Positions 17,981 to 26,275 of a stretch of DNA of 64,000 nucleotides are shown piece after piece. Source of the DNA: Luteolibacter luteus (GTDB taxonomy: Bacteria; Verrucomicrobiota; Verrucomicrobiia; Verrucomicrobiales; Akkermansiaceae); the NCBI RefSeq assembly GCF_012913485.1, contig NZ_CP051774.1, positions 6,348,080-6,412,079 on the forward strand, read 5' to 3'. Under the pieces are notes generated by a model. That model searched no databases. It saw only the letters and a program-made list of their open reading frames with translations, and had not been told where the DNA came from. The position numbers and the translations under genes were made by a program. Numbering within the stretch: the stretch's first letter is position 1; every line of letters starts with the position of its first letter.

Positions 17981-18462
17981 AGCCGCGGCCGCTGTATCGC
18001 TCGATCCTCTTTGGGTCAGGCATCTTCATCATCGGCTTCATCGTGTGGGCGTGGTGGGATTCATCGACGATGGCAAGCGGGTTCCATGTGCAGCGGTATA
18101 CCGCGATGAACCGGGAGGGCTTCATCGGAGTGATGGCCGGTGAGAAGAACTCACGCATGGCAAAGACAGGCTTTCGCAGCGAGCTGGATCCGGCGACGCG
18201 GGTCGCGGGTTTTCCCATCCGGCGGCTCGCCTTTGTCCGCGGCGAGGCCCAACCGATGGGCCATGACCTGATCCAGAATCTTCCGAAGACAGAGCAGGAC
18301 AAGCTCATCCGCTCGCTGAAGCGCTTCAAGGTGGAAGCGTGGATGATCTTCATTCCTCACTGGCTGCTGATCCTCGCGGTAGCGGGGACGTGGGCCGGGG
18401 TGATGGCATGGCAGGGTCGGAGGATTGAGGAGGGGCTAAAGGGGTCATCGATGGGCGGATGA
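17977..18462 (+). CDS. Two-TM family protein, member 3
   Basis: 161 aa, start fixed by overlap with member 2. TM1 begins KPRPLYRSILFGSGIF; TM2 is FIPHWLLILAVAGTWAGVMA. The loop and the tail RIEEGLKGSSMGG are very similar to those of member 5, while N-termini differ, which points to segmental recombination between paralogs. Confidence 0.75.
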   Translation: MKPRPLYRSILFGSGIFIIGFIVWAWWDSSTMASGFHVQRYTAMNREGFIGVMAGEKNSRMAKTGFRSELDPATRVAGFPIRRLAFVRGEAQPMGHDLIQNLPKTEQDKLIRSLKRFKVEAWMIFIPHWLLILAVAGTWAGVMAWQGRRIEEGLKGSSMGG

Positions 18463-18478
18463 TGCCGCGCTCCCGGGG

Positions 18479-18598
18479 GGGAAGAGGCTTGTGGAGGGCT
18501 CTACCTCGATCTCACCGGGACTTGACGCCACGAGATTCTCCCCGCTCCATAATCGGCGAGACGATGTCTCCCCCGCCCCGGGAACTTATGTGCCTTTC
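18479..18598 (+). promoter_or_regulatory. Conserved 120-bp leader of member 4 (duplicate at 19920-20040)
   Basis: The leader (from GGAAGAGGCTTGTGGAGGGC to the start codon) is nearly identical to the one before member 6. It contains TTGACG 73 bp before the start codon and CATAAT 20 bp further on, possible but poorly spaced promoter boxes. Conservation of leader plus first TM suggests duplication of an expression cassette. Confidence 0.5.
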
Positions 18599-19084
18599 AT
18601 GAATCCGAAGCCGCTCCATCGCTCCATCACCTTCTGGTCCGGCATCTTCGTGATGGGCTTCATTACGTGGGCATGGTGGGATTCCGGGAAGTTCCAAAGC
18701 ACGCTGACTTGGCAGCGTTTCAAGGTTCTCCACCTGGAGGGCTATCTGGGGATCACGATCTCACCGCCCACAAAAGCGCAGCCCTTCGAGTTTCATCGCA
18801 AGGCGCCTTTGGCATCGGATGCCCGCGCGTTTCACCTCGCTCGGCCAGCCTTCGCGCGAAGTGGCAATCCTCGCCCGAAGACCAGGGAGACCTTCCCCGA
18901 CGGACTCACCACCACACAGGTCATCTCGCTCTGGGGTTGCAAGGCCAGCCCACCCGGGTGGTCCATCATCTTCATCCCCCACTGGCTGATCCTGCTGCTG
19001 GCCGATCTGCCTTGGCTCGGCTTTCTCACCCTGCGGGCGATGCGGCATGTCCGCGCAAGGAGATCCATTCTATCAGAAACATGA
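18599..19084 (+). CDS. Two-TM family protein, member 4
   Basis: 161 aa. Start NPKPLHRSITFWSGIF; TM2 FIPHWLILLLADLPWLGFLT. The centre is unlike other members. The stop overlaps the ATG of member 5. The first about 75 nt are almost identical to those of members 5 and 6. Confidence 0.75.
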   Translation: MNPKPLHRSITFWSGIFVMGFITWAWWDSGKFQSTLTWQRFKVLHLEGYLGITISPPTKAQPFEFHRKAPLASDARAFHLARPAFARSGNPRPKTRETFPDGLTTTQVISLWGCKASPPGWSIIFIPHWLILLLADLPWLGFLTLRAMRHVRARRSILSET

Positions 19085-19569
19085 ATCCGAAGCCGCTCCA
19101 TCGCTCCATCACCTTCTGGTCCGGCATCTTCGTGATGGGCTTCATTACGTGGGCGTGGAGGGATTCATCGATGATGACGAGCGGGACCCATGTCGGACGA
19201 GTCGCAGGAATGAATTGCGAGGGCTTTGTCGGAATCCGGTGGTTCCAGAAAGACACATTCTTTGCACAGGCTTCCTTTCGCAGGCCGCTGAGGTCGGCCA
19301 CCCGAACCCCAAGCTTTCCGATAGCCCGTATTGCCTTGGTCCGCGGCCAAGGGCTCCCTGTCGATAAGCACCCAAGCAAGCGCATCCCGGGATTGAGCGA
19401 GCAGAACAGGATCATTGGCGAGATGAGCTACCTCCGCAGCGAAAATTGGATCATCTTCATTCCCCACTGGCTGCTGATCCTCGCGGTAGCGGGGACGTGG
19501 GCCGGGGTGATGGCATGGCGGCGTCGGAGGATTGAGAAGGGGCTGAAGGGGTCATCGATGGGTGGATGA
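19081..19569 (+). CDS. Two-TM family protein, member 5 (mosaic of members 3 and 4)
   Basis: 162 aa. The N-terminal TM is that of member 4 at nucleotide level, whereas the loop (SSMMTSGTHVGRVAGMNCEG) and end (IEKGLKGSSMGG) follow member 3. This is direct evidence of recombination exchanging variable centres under a constant first TM. Confidence 0.75.
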   Translation: MNPKPLHRSITFWSGIFVMGFITWAWRDSSMMTSGTHVGRVAGMNCEGFVGIRWFQKDTFFAQASFRRPLRSATRTPSFPIARIALVRGQGLPVDKHPSKRIPGLSEQNRIIGEMSYLRSENWIIFIPHWLLILAVAGTWAGVMAWRRRRIEKGLKGSSMGG

Positions 19570-19581
19570 TGCCGGGCTCTT

Positions 19582-19922
19582 CCCCGGGAGCGCGGAGGCT
19601 CCGCCCCGCAGAGTGGTCCCTAGAAGAGGATCGTTCTCCCGTGCTCAACGGAGAAAGGCCATCGCCTTGCTGCAGATCTATAAGTCAGCACTTTCGACCT
19701 GTTCTGCCCTTATCGACGAACCACTCTAAGGACCACTCTGCGGGGCGGAGCGGTCCTTGAGGCGCATCGTTCTCCCGTGATCAACGGAGAAAGGCCATCG
19801 CCTTGCTGCAGATCGATCTACAAGGCGGCTTTAAAGGGGGCGCTCTTTGGCGCTTGCTATCCTTGTCGATAAACAGCCCTCAAGGACCGCTCTGCGGGGC
19901 GGAGCCTCCGCGCTCCCGGGGG
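19582..19922. repeat. D element copy 1, inverted-repeat-bounded
   Basis: About 36-bp inverted ends (CGGGAGCGCGGAGGCTCCGC and complement) flank about 265 bp. The inside has two copies of CGTTCTCCCGTG followed by CAACGGAGAAAGGCCATCGC, each a hairpin, and a third GGGGCGGAGCGGTCC. No gene is seen in 19570-20040. A second copy lies at 30946-31456. Confidence 0.7.
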
Positions 19923-20040
19923 GAAGAGCCTTGTGGAGGGCTTTGCCTCGATCTCACCGGGACTTGACGCCACGAGATTCTCCCCGCTCCATGATCGGCG
20001 AAACGATGTCTCCCCCGCCCCGGGAACTTATGTGCCTTTC

Positions 20041-20538
20041 ATGAATCCGAAGCCGCTCCCCCGCTCCATCACCTTCTGGTCCGGCATCTTCGTGATGCTT
20101 TTTATCACCTGGGCATGGTGGGATTCGTTCCAGAACTACTCGGTCGCCTACGTGCGCGATCGCATCGAGGTGCAGTCCACGCAAGGGATGATGGTCTTCG
20201 GAGAGGCCGATCAGATCGATCCGATGGGTGGCAAGCGGGTGAAGCGGACAAGCAAGCTCCCCACGAAGGTCTTTCCGGAGCCGGTATTCCTCAGGGGTGG
20301 TGGAGAGACCTTGGAGGACGAGGCGCAGTACCGGAAATGGGATGAGGAGATGAGAGCCGCACCGGATCAAATCGTCCGGGCCCGGCTCGATATGAAGACC
20401 TTTCCGCGCGATCAGGTAAGGCTGATGCTTCCCTACTGGCTATTCGTGCTCGCCGTGGCGCTGCCGTGGTGCGGGCTGCTGATGCTGCGCGCGCGGAGGA
20501 TCCGGAAGGCGGCAAGCCGGGGTCTAACAGAACCATGA
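20041..20538 (+). CDS. Two-TM family protein, member 6
   Basis: 165 aa. Start NPKPLPRSITFWSGIFVMLF; TM2 LMLPYWLFVLAVALPWCGLL then LRARRIRK. The loop is strongly charged (KRVKRTSKLPTK, EDEAQYRKWDEEM). Overlaps member 7 by ATGA; the leader duplicates that of member 4. Confidence 0.75.
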   Translation: MNPKPLPRSITFWSGIFVMLFITWAWWDSFQNYSVAYVRDRIEVQSTQGMMVFGEADQIDPMGGKRVKRTSKLPTKVFPEPVFLRGGGETLEDEAQYRKWDEEMRAAPDQIVRARLDMKTFPRDQVRLMLPYWLFVLAVALPWCGLLMLRARRIRKAASRGLTEP

Positions 20539-21029
20539 AGCCGCGGCCCATCCATCGCTCGCCTGTCTTCTGGCTCGGACTGCCGGGGCTGCTCTTTATC
20601 CTGTGGACCTGGCATGATTCACTGACCCGTGAGGCGGGCATCTTTCGATCGGCATGGCTGGAAGGTCCGGTTCACTCCGTCGGCGTGATGGATACGATCT
20701 GCTACCGGTCGGCGGGATTCCATGCGATCTATCACGTCATCGATCCCGGTCCGGGCGAGAGTGTCCGGCATTACCCGATCGAGATGTGGCGGGATGATCT
20801 GCTGCCGGGATTGCTGGCCGAGCGGGCTTCCCCGCTTCTCGCCTGGAAGACGCCGGACCCCGTTTTTGCCAATCCCCGCATCTTCATCCGCGGAGTCATC
20901 ATCCCTCACTGGCTGGCGCTGGTACTCTATGGCGTGGCATGGGGCGGGGTCATCGGCTGGAGGCAAGTGCGCATCCGGCGGGCGGAATCCGCCACGGGCT
21001 CCGCAGGAGCGGTCCGAGAGGGAATGTAG
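20535..21029 (+). CDS. Two-TM family protein, member 7
   Basis: 164 aa. Start KPRPIHRSPVFWLGLPGLLF with WTWHDS; TM2 IIPHWLALVLYGVAWGGVIG. The last residues GSAGAVREGM and the TAG come from an A element, so the original end is lost. Confidence 0.75.
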   Translation: MKPRPIHRSPVFWLGLPGLLFILWTWHDSLTREAGIFRSAWLEGPVHSVGVMDTICYRSAGFHAIYHVIDPGPGESVRHYPIEMWRDDLLPGLLAERASPLLAWKTPDPVFANPRIFIRGVIIPHWLALVLYGVAWGGVIGWRQVRIRRAESATGSAGAVREGM

Positions 21030-21722
21030 CGGCGCTCTATGAGCGTCGCACTTTGGCGGCACGGGCTGCATCGGGGGATCATGGATTCGTCATTCTAAGG
21101 TAGGGAACAAGTGCACCACTTGTCCGCGAGCGGTCCGAGGACGCGCTCCGCACATTCCACGCCCCGGAGGGGCCACAGCCAATAGCCGGTGGTCGAGCGC
21201 AGCGAAAACCACCGGTTCCGCCGGTGGAGGTATTGAACCCCGGCAGGGGTTCCGGCGCGCGGGAAGTCGTCTCGATGTCCCCTCCGCGGTTACCGAGGAA
21301 TTCCTTGGGCAACACGGATTCCACGCATTCACTTCGCCGTCGGGGCGCATCGCTGGAACCCCATCCGGGGTTCAATTTCATGCGTGGGCCTACCGGTGGT
21401 TTTCGCTGCGCTCGACCACCGGCTATTGGCTATTTGCCCTCCGGGCAATCAGGCCGGGTCAGCTGGAGTCTCCGGGCATGCAGCCGATAGCTGGACCCTC
21501 CGGGCAATGAGATCGGACCAGCTGGAGATTGTTAGAGAATCGATGATCCCCCGATGCGGCTGATGCCGCGATAGTCCGACGCTCATAGAGCGCCGCTACA
21601 TTTTCTTTTGGACCGCTCCGGAGGAGCGCGGTGGGTGGATCCCCGATGCGGCTGATGCCGCGAGTTTGCGACGGCCATAGACCGACGCTACATTTTCTTT
21701 CGGACTGCTCCTGCGGAGCCTC
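20998..21722. repeat. Intergenic palindrome cluster 6 (A, B, C, A', A')
   Basis: A (20998-21075) overlaps the end of member 7. B (21099-21125, GGGAACAAGTGCACCACTTG type), C (21140-21537), and inverted A' (about 21545-21632 and 21640-21722) follow. Nothing else is seen before 21814. Confidence 0.8.
21140..21537. mobile_element. C element copy 4
   Basis: The left end is the GCCCCGGAGGGGCC type. The central palindrome is as in other copies. The right end carries a duplication (TCCGGGCATGCAGCCGATAGCTGG inserted between two CCTCCGGGCAATnAG units), making this copy longer. Confidence 0.55.
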
Positions 21723-21813
21723 GGGGGACAGGCTTGGCGAGTTATGGGAAGGAGGACTTGCGCTGTTACTGATTTTCTTCCATCCGCCGCAGGGATCGAC
21801 TAGAGATGATCCA

Positions 21814-22398
21814 TTGAAGCCAGCTCCTCTCCATCGCTCGCTGACCTTCTGCTCGGGGATCTTCGTGATGATCTTCATCGTGTGGTCCTGGCGGGACTCC
21901 ATGACGGCGACCACCTATGCCTTCGTGAGTCCTTACTCGGTGCTCAGCGAGTGTGGCGCGCTCTCCGTTTGCCGGGGCGTGCCGACCGGCACCCAGGCGA
22001 TGGGGAGGGATGCCACCGCGCTGGCCGGCGGATTGGTGGCCGTGGCTTGTCCCCCACCCGCCTTTCGCCGCGGGTCCGGGGAATACGGGACCATTCTCCC
22101 GCAGCCGGGCGAGCCTCATCACGTGTGGGCGCTGGATGTAATGAAGATGGCACCTACGAACTGCTGGCTGCTGATGATCCCGCACTGGCTGCTGCTACTG
22201 GCGGTGACCATGGTGTGGGCACCCGCCCTGATCCTGCGGCAGCGGAGAACCGGCCGCGCGCTGCGAGTGAGCGAGATGCTTCCGAAAGAAAATACAGCTA
22301 CTTCTCCACCCACCACTCCAACTGCCGTTCGTAGGCGATGGCTTCTTCGATCCGCTTGCGGGCGGGCTCGGGGAGATCGGGGCGCTCCTTCAGCTTGA
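21814..22398 (+). CDS. Two-TM family protein, member 8, with run-on C-terminus
   Basis: 194 aa from a TTG at 21814, the only start giving KPAPLHRSLTFCSGIFVMIF. TM2 is MIPHWLLLLAVTMVWAPALI. Other members stop 15-20 residues after TM2; this one runs 40 more (from about MLPKENTATS) and overlaps the 3' end of the opposite-strand gene by 101 bp. The tail has shadow-frame character, so the native stop was probably lost. Confidence 0.65.
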   Translation: MKPAPLHRSLTFCSGIFVMIFIVWSWRDSMTATTYAFVSPYSVLSECGALSVCRGVPTGTQAMGRDATALAGGLVAVACPPPAFRRGSGEYGTILPQPGEPHHVWALDVMKMAPTNCWLLMIPHWLLLLAVTMVWAPALILRQRRTGRALRVSEMLPKENTATSPPTTPTAVRRRWLLRSACGRARGDRGAPSA

Positions 22399-23542
22399 GC
22401 AGCGCGGGCAGGCTGACAGGGGTGGTGGCGGCGACGGTCCTCAACACATCATCGTCTTCCTCCCCTTCATAAAGCGCGAGCATGGCATCGACGGTGGCCG
22501 CATCCCTCAGACCACCGCGGAAGATCATCGAGTTGTAGAGCTCCTGCTTTTTCCCTGCGGGCATGTCCCACTCCTCCAGCCAGCGGGCGGCCTTTTCCGG
22601 CTCCGCCTGAAGCCAGGCGACCATGGCAATACTACGTTCATAGGAGACCTCCGGCGAGATCCCATCCAGCCACGCGAGGCCTGCTTCCCGATCCTCCAGT
22701 ATCCAGCGGGCCGCGACGAGACCCGCGATCCTGGATCGCTCGGAGCTCGCTTCCGGGAAAGCCTCCGCCAGGCGCGCACTGACAGCGGGCCAATCCGACC
22801 CGGCAGCAAGTCCGGCGATGCAGCCATTGACGGATTGCCAGGAGTAGGGTGACTCGGTTTTCACCATGGTGGCCACCGTGTCGAAAACCTCATCCGGATG
22901 GCTCGCGGTGATGTCTTTGACAAGCTCCTCCAAGCCCTCGATCTCGCCGTAGCTGGCCCCATGGCTCGGATCTGTTAGAGCGTCGAGCACGCGGAGCGGG
23001 TCCTTCCGCGCGATGCCAGTGAGCACGGTGCCCGCGGCGCGGCGATCATCCTCTTTCAGGCGGCTGAGGAAGAGCTCCCATGCGGCATCCGGATCGAGCC
23101 GGGTGTAGCGCTCCCACAGGGCGCGATGAAGAAACCGGGGACGACCGTGATGCCCGGTGTCATCACCCCTGTTGGTGTAGGGAATCGCCCGATCCGCCTC
23201 CTCCACCATTTCGCGAAGCGCCGCGAAGCTGAGGGCAGAGACCAGGGCATCGAAGCGGGCAAGCATGTCCTCCTTGTCCGGCACGGGGCTGTAGTCTCGC
23301 AGCCATGACTTGATCTGCGCGATGCGTGCGGCATCGCTTTCACCGGAGAGGTCGTGGCGGCCGCGCCGCGGATCGGACGCATTTGCCGTCCGCGGTCCCT
23401 TGGCAGAGGCATGCTTGCCGGACTGTAGATCCGGATCGGAAGACCCGCGCTCCCGGGAGGCCAATCCCGCGATCAGCAGCAAGACGGCCACGCCCGCTCC
23501 GGAAAGGAGCAAGCGCCGTTGCAGGATCACTGGGGATTTCAC
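22298..23542 (-). CDS. Membrane-anchored helical-repeat protein, Verrucomicrobia-type
   Basis: 414 aa from a GTG at 23542 (KSPVILQRRLLLSGAGVAVL); an in-frame start at 23662 adds an unlikely extension. One N-terminal TM (about 9-27) is followed by a disordered linker (30-70). Then come repeated alpha-helical pairs with tryptophan, such as LDPDAAWELFLSRLKEDDRR and WPAVSARLAEAF. Architecture resembles HEAT/TPR-like scaffolds abundant in Verrucomicrobia; it is not a phage family I know. Likely periplasmic scaffold, role unknown. Confidence 0.65.
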   Translation of the reverse strand: MKSPVILQRRLLLSGAGVAVLLLIAGLASRERGSSDPDLQSGKHASAKGPRTANASDPRRGRHDLSGESDAARIAQIKSWLRDYSPVPDKEDMLARFDALVSALSFAALREMVEEADRAIPYTNRGDDTGHHGRPRFLHRALWERYTRLDPDAAWELFLSRLKEDDRRAAGTVLTGIARKDPLRVLDALTDPSHGASYGEIEGLEELVKDITASHPDEVFDTVATMVKTESPYSWQSVNGCIAGLAAGSDWPAVSARLAEAFPEASSERSRIAGLVAARWILEDREAGLAWLDGISPEVSYERSIAMVAWLQAEPEKAARWLEEWDMPAGKKQELYNSMIFRGGLRDAATVDAMLALYEGEEDDDVLRTVAATTPVSLPALLKLKERPDLPEPARKRIEEAIAYERQLEWWVEK

Positions 23543-23715
23543 GGCTGGCGTGATATCAGGCCCGTCCCCTCTCCGGCGAGGGTGAAATGAGGGCGTGCCG
23601 GGGACTGCAAGCCACCACCCCGCGACGCGCAGACCGATTCGCGATGCTCCCTCCACCCCCATCGCCGAAGGATTCTTTTGACGCGCCGATCCTCTATCTC
23701 CATCGTGCCGTGAAG

Positions 23716-24108
23716 ATGAAGCATCGTGCGGTGATCCAGACAGTCCTGGCCCTTTGCGCGCTCTCCCCGCTGGGGGCGATTCTGCTGCTGCAGCGGAGGG
23801 AAAGCCTGAAGCCGATGCCGCTCACCTGGCCGCAGTGGGAGATGGGCAATCAAGTCATCGATCCCCTGGCGATCTCCGCCGCCCTCGCCTACGTGGGTTC
23901 CGCGTGGTTCTTCGAGCGGATGGTGTGGGCCGCGCCCGCCCTGCGCGGCTTCCAGCTGGTCTGGGTGTCTCTCTTTGCCGGCGGCATCACCCTCTTCATC
24001 ATGGGCCAGCTCATCCCCGGCTTTGCAGGCATCGTCGGGCTGGCCTTGATTGGAAAGGCATTCGAGTCTCGGCGGGATGAGAGCAAGAAACGGCAAAGTG
24101 GCGGGTGA
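23716..24108 (+). CDS. Small integral membrane protein, three TM
   Basis: 130 aa from the ATG at 23716. TM segments near 4-22 (RAVIQTVLALCALSPLGAIL), 47-70 (LAISAALAYVGSAWFFERM) and 78-115 (LFAGGITLFIMGQLIPGFAG). The tail is short and basic. It is not a two-TM family member and shows no known domain. It precedes member 9. Confidence 0.6.
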   Translation: MKHRAVIQTVLALCALSPLGAILLLQRRESLKPMPLTWPQWEMGNQVIDPLAISAALAYVGSAWFFERMVWAAPALRGFQLVWVSLFAGGITLFIMGQLIPGFAGIVGLALIGKAFESRRDESKKRQSGG

Positions 24109-24134
24109 GTCGTGAGCATCAGAAAGGCAGGATG

Positions 24135-24695
24135 ATGAAGTGGCGCTGGTATCGCTCCGTGATCTTTTGGGCGGGGATCTTCGTGATGGCCTCTCTCACG
24201 TGGGCGTGGCGGGATTCGGTGAAGATCCCGCGGTCCCTGGAATGGGGCCGCTGGGAGATCGACCACTGGGCCTCCGGACTGGCGATCAGCAAGCCACCGA
24301 AGCCGCCGCAGAAGTTCCGCTTCGACCGGACATTCTGGGATCCGAATATCTTCAATGGCTCGATGCCGCCCGAGCAGATCCTTAGCGATGCGGGCCCGCG
24401 TTCGCTCGAGAAGATGCGCTGGGCGAAGCCGGGCTTCTGCAGTTATCCGGAGATCCCGGTGGACGACTCGAGATGGCCGCCACCCAAGGCGATGAAGGCG
24501 GGAGAGGATCTCGGCTTTCGCCAGATCCTCATGGTCCGCTGGGGCCAGCGTCTTGCAACCGGTCCCGCCGGCAACACCGGAGTCATCCCTGGTGGCTGGC
24601 TCCTCTTCCTGCCCTACTGGCTCTTGATCGCAGCCTTCGCGGCCCTGTGGTTCCTGGTGCTGCTGTGGAGATCGAAGAGAAAGACGCAGGGATAG
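24135..24695 (+). CDS. Two-TM family protein, member 9
   Basis: 186 aa; of tandem ATGs at 24132 and 24135 the second gives the MKWRWYRS start shared with members 11-13. TM1 VIFWAGIFVMASLTWAW; TM2 FLPYWLLIAAFAALWFLVLL. It has the longest loop, rich in Pro/Lys. Confidence 0.75.
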   Translation: MKWRWYRSVIFWAGIFVMASLTWAWRDSVKIPRSLEWGRWEIDHWASGLAISKPPKPPQKFRFDRTFWDPNIFNGSMPPEQILSDAGPRSLEKMRWAKPGFCSYPEIPVDDSRWPPPKAMKAGEDLGFRQILMVRWGQRLATGPAGNTGVIPGGWLLFLPYWLLIAAFAALWFLVLLWRSKRKTQG

Positions 24696-24784
24696 ATGCG
24701 GCCACTCAAGAGGTAGGCCCTCCTCCTCCGGCGCGGACGGCGCATGCGGGCCGCGGCGCAAGACCATCTAACAAAAAAAACTCC

Positions 24785-25288
24785 ATGAAACCGAAACCCC
24801 TCCATCGCTCGATCACCTTCTGGTCCGGCATCCTCGTGATGATCTTCATCGCTTGGGTGTGGGTGGATTCATCCCGCTTCGCATCGGATGCCTACCGTCA
24901 TCCCTACCGGATCGGGACTGTGCGGGGGATCGTGTACCTCCACCGGGAGAGTGCCGTCAGGATCACGCCACCCGCGACGATGGCCCGGCACCGGCTTGGC
25001 CCAGGGGCCATCGAGTTCCATGTATTCCCGCCGCCGCTTTTCGCCCGCGGGAAGCAAAGGACGATCCCCGACACTCCGCCCGAGGCCGACATCGTGGAGC
25101 AGGTGAAGCGGGAGATCGCGACCTCGCCACCAGATGCGTGGGTCGTCGTCATTCCCCACTGGCTCCTCTTGCTCGCCGCCATCACGGTGTGGCTCGCCGG
25201 ACTCGTCTGGCGGGACCGGCGGCAAGTGCGGGCGGGGCGATCGGCTCCGGAGGAGCGGTCCGAAAGAGAATGTAGCGGCGCTCTATGA
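24785..25288 (+). CDS. Two-TM family protein, member 10
   Basis: 167 aa. Start KPKPLHRSITFWSGILVMIF; TM2 VIPHWLLLLAAITVWLAGLV. The last 15 residues (APEERSERECSGAL) and stop derive from an A element read in a different frame from that in member 7. Confidence 0.75.
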   Translation: MKPKPLHRSITFWSGILVMIFIAWVWVDSSRFASDAYRHPYRIGTVRGIVYLHRESAVRITPPATMARHRLGPGAIEFHVFPPPLFARGKQRTIPDTPPEADIVEQVKREIATSPPDAWVVVIPHWLLLLAAITVWLAGLVWRDRRQVRAGRSAPEERSERECSGAL

Positions 25289-25972
25289 GCGTCGGTGACT
25301 GGCGGCATGGGCCGCATCGATCGATCATCGATCCGCCCTTCAAAGGTAGGGACAAGCGCCCTCGCTTGTCCGTGGATGGGTCCTTGTTGTTAGGCCACAT
25401 CTTCCATGCCCCGGAGGGGCAACCGCCAATAGCCGGTGGTCGAGCGCAGCGAAAACCACCGGTGGGTCCACGCATGAAATTGAACCCCGAATGGGGTTCC
25501 AGAGATGTGCCCCGACGACGAAGTGAATGCGTGGAATCCGTGATGCCCAAGGAATTCCCCGGTAACCGCGGAGGGGACATCGAGACGACTTCCCGCGCGC
25601 CGGAACCCCTGCCGGGGTTCAATACCTCTACCGGCGTAACCGGTGGTTTTCGCTGCGCTCGACCACCGGCTATTGGCTGTGGCCCCTCCGGGGCATGGAA
25701 GGCGGGCATGGAATGTGCGGCGCGCGTCCTCGGACCATTCGCGGACAAGCGGGGCGCTTGTCCCTACCTTTGAAGGACGGATTGATGATCGATCGATGCG
25801 GCCCGTGCCGCGATAGTCCGACGCTCATAGAGCGCCGCTACATTTCCTTTCGGACCGCTCCTGCGGAGCATGGGATGAACGCACAAGGATACGGCCCGCG
25901 CCGCCAATCACCGACGGCCATAGAGCGCCGCTACATTTTTTGTGAGGACGCTCCCTGCGGAGCGTGAAGCAA
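25238..25972. repeat. Intergenic palindrome cluster 7: complete A-B-C-B'-A' composite
   Basis: The most symmetric array: A (25241-25325), B (25345-25380), C (25387-25736), B' (25737-25775), A' (25790-25870), then a further A' (25880-25972). From 25241 to about 25869 it is a roughly 630-bp interrupted palindrome. No gene is seen until 26031. Confidence 0.85.
25387..25736. mobile_element. C element copy 5
   Basis: Both ends are the CATGCCCCGGAGGGGC type and pair with each other. Core hairpins AACCCCGAATGGGGTT and AACCCCTGCCGGGGTT are intact. It shares most of its core with copy 4 in inverted orientation. Confidence 0.6.
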
Positions 25973-26030
25973 AAGTACGAGCTTGGCAGTAGAAGCGTGC
26001 CTCGCCGTCGTGGGATGCTGTGGCGAAATT

Positions 26031-26243
26031 ATGGTAAGCCAACCTGACGTCCCGCCGCCATCGAATCCAGCACCGGCCCCGGCGCCTCGCGCGAGCGATG
26101 CGGCACTGGGAGCGGCGAAGCTTGAGGAGGACCTGAGAAGGAAGCGCCGCTCGGTGGCTTCATCATTCCTCGCGGGCGAGACGGGATCGACGGCGGGCGG
26201 ATCTTCCGCGGGGGTGCCGCAGGGGAAGCCATTCCTGGGCTAA
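26031..26243 (+). CDS. Small protein preceding the portal gene
   Basis: 70 aa from the ATG at 26031. A Pro/Ala-rich start (PPPSNPAPAPAP), a basic helix (LEEDLRRKRRSVASSFLAGE) and a Gly/Ser-rich end finishing PQGKPFLG. Short proteins with a K-x-x-LG end often precede podovirus portal genes; the role is unknown, possibly assembly. Confidence 0.55.
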   Translation: MVSQPDVPPPSNPAPAPAPRASDAALGAAKLEEDLRRKRRSVASSFLAGETGSTAGGSSAGVPQGKPFLG

Positions 26244-26275
26244 GCCAATAAACCAGCAGCGAACAAACCACGACG

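Noticed and set aside
18512..18540. Strong sigma-70 promoter for member 4
   Set aside because: TTGACG and CATAAT are separated by 20 bp, too far for confidence; kept only as a conserved leader.
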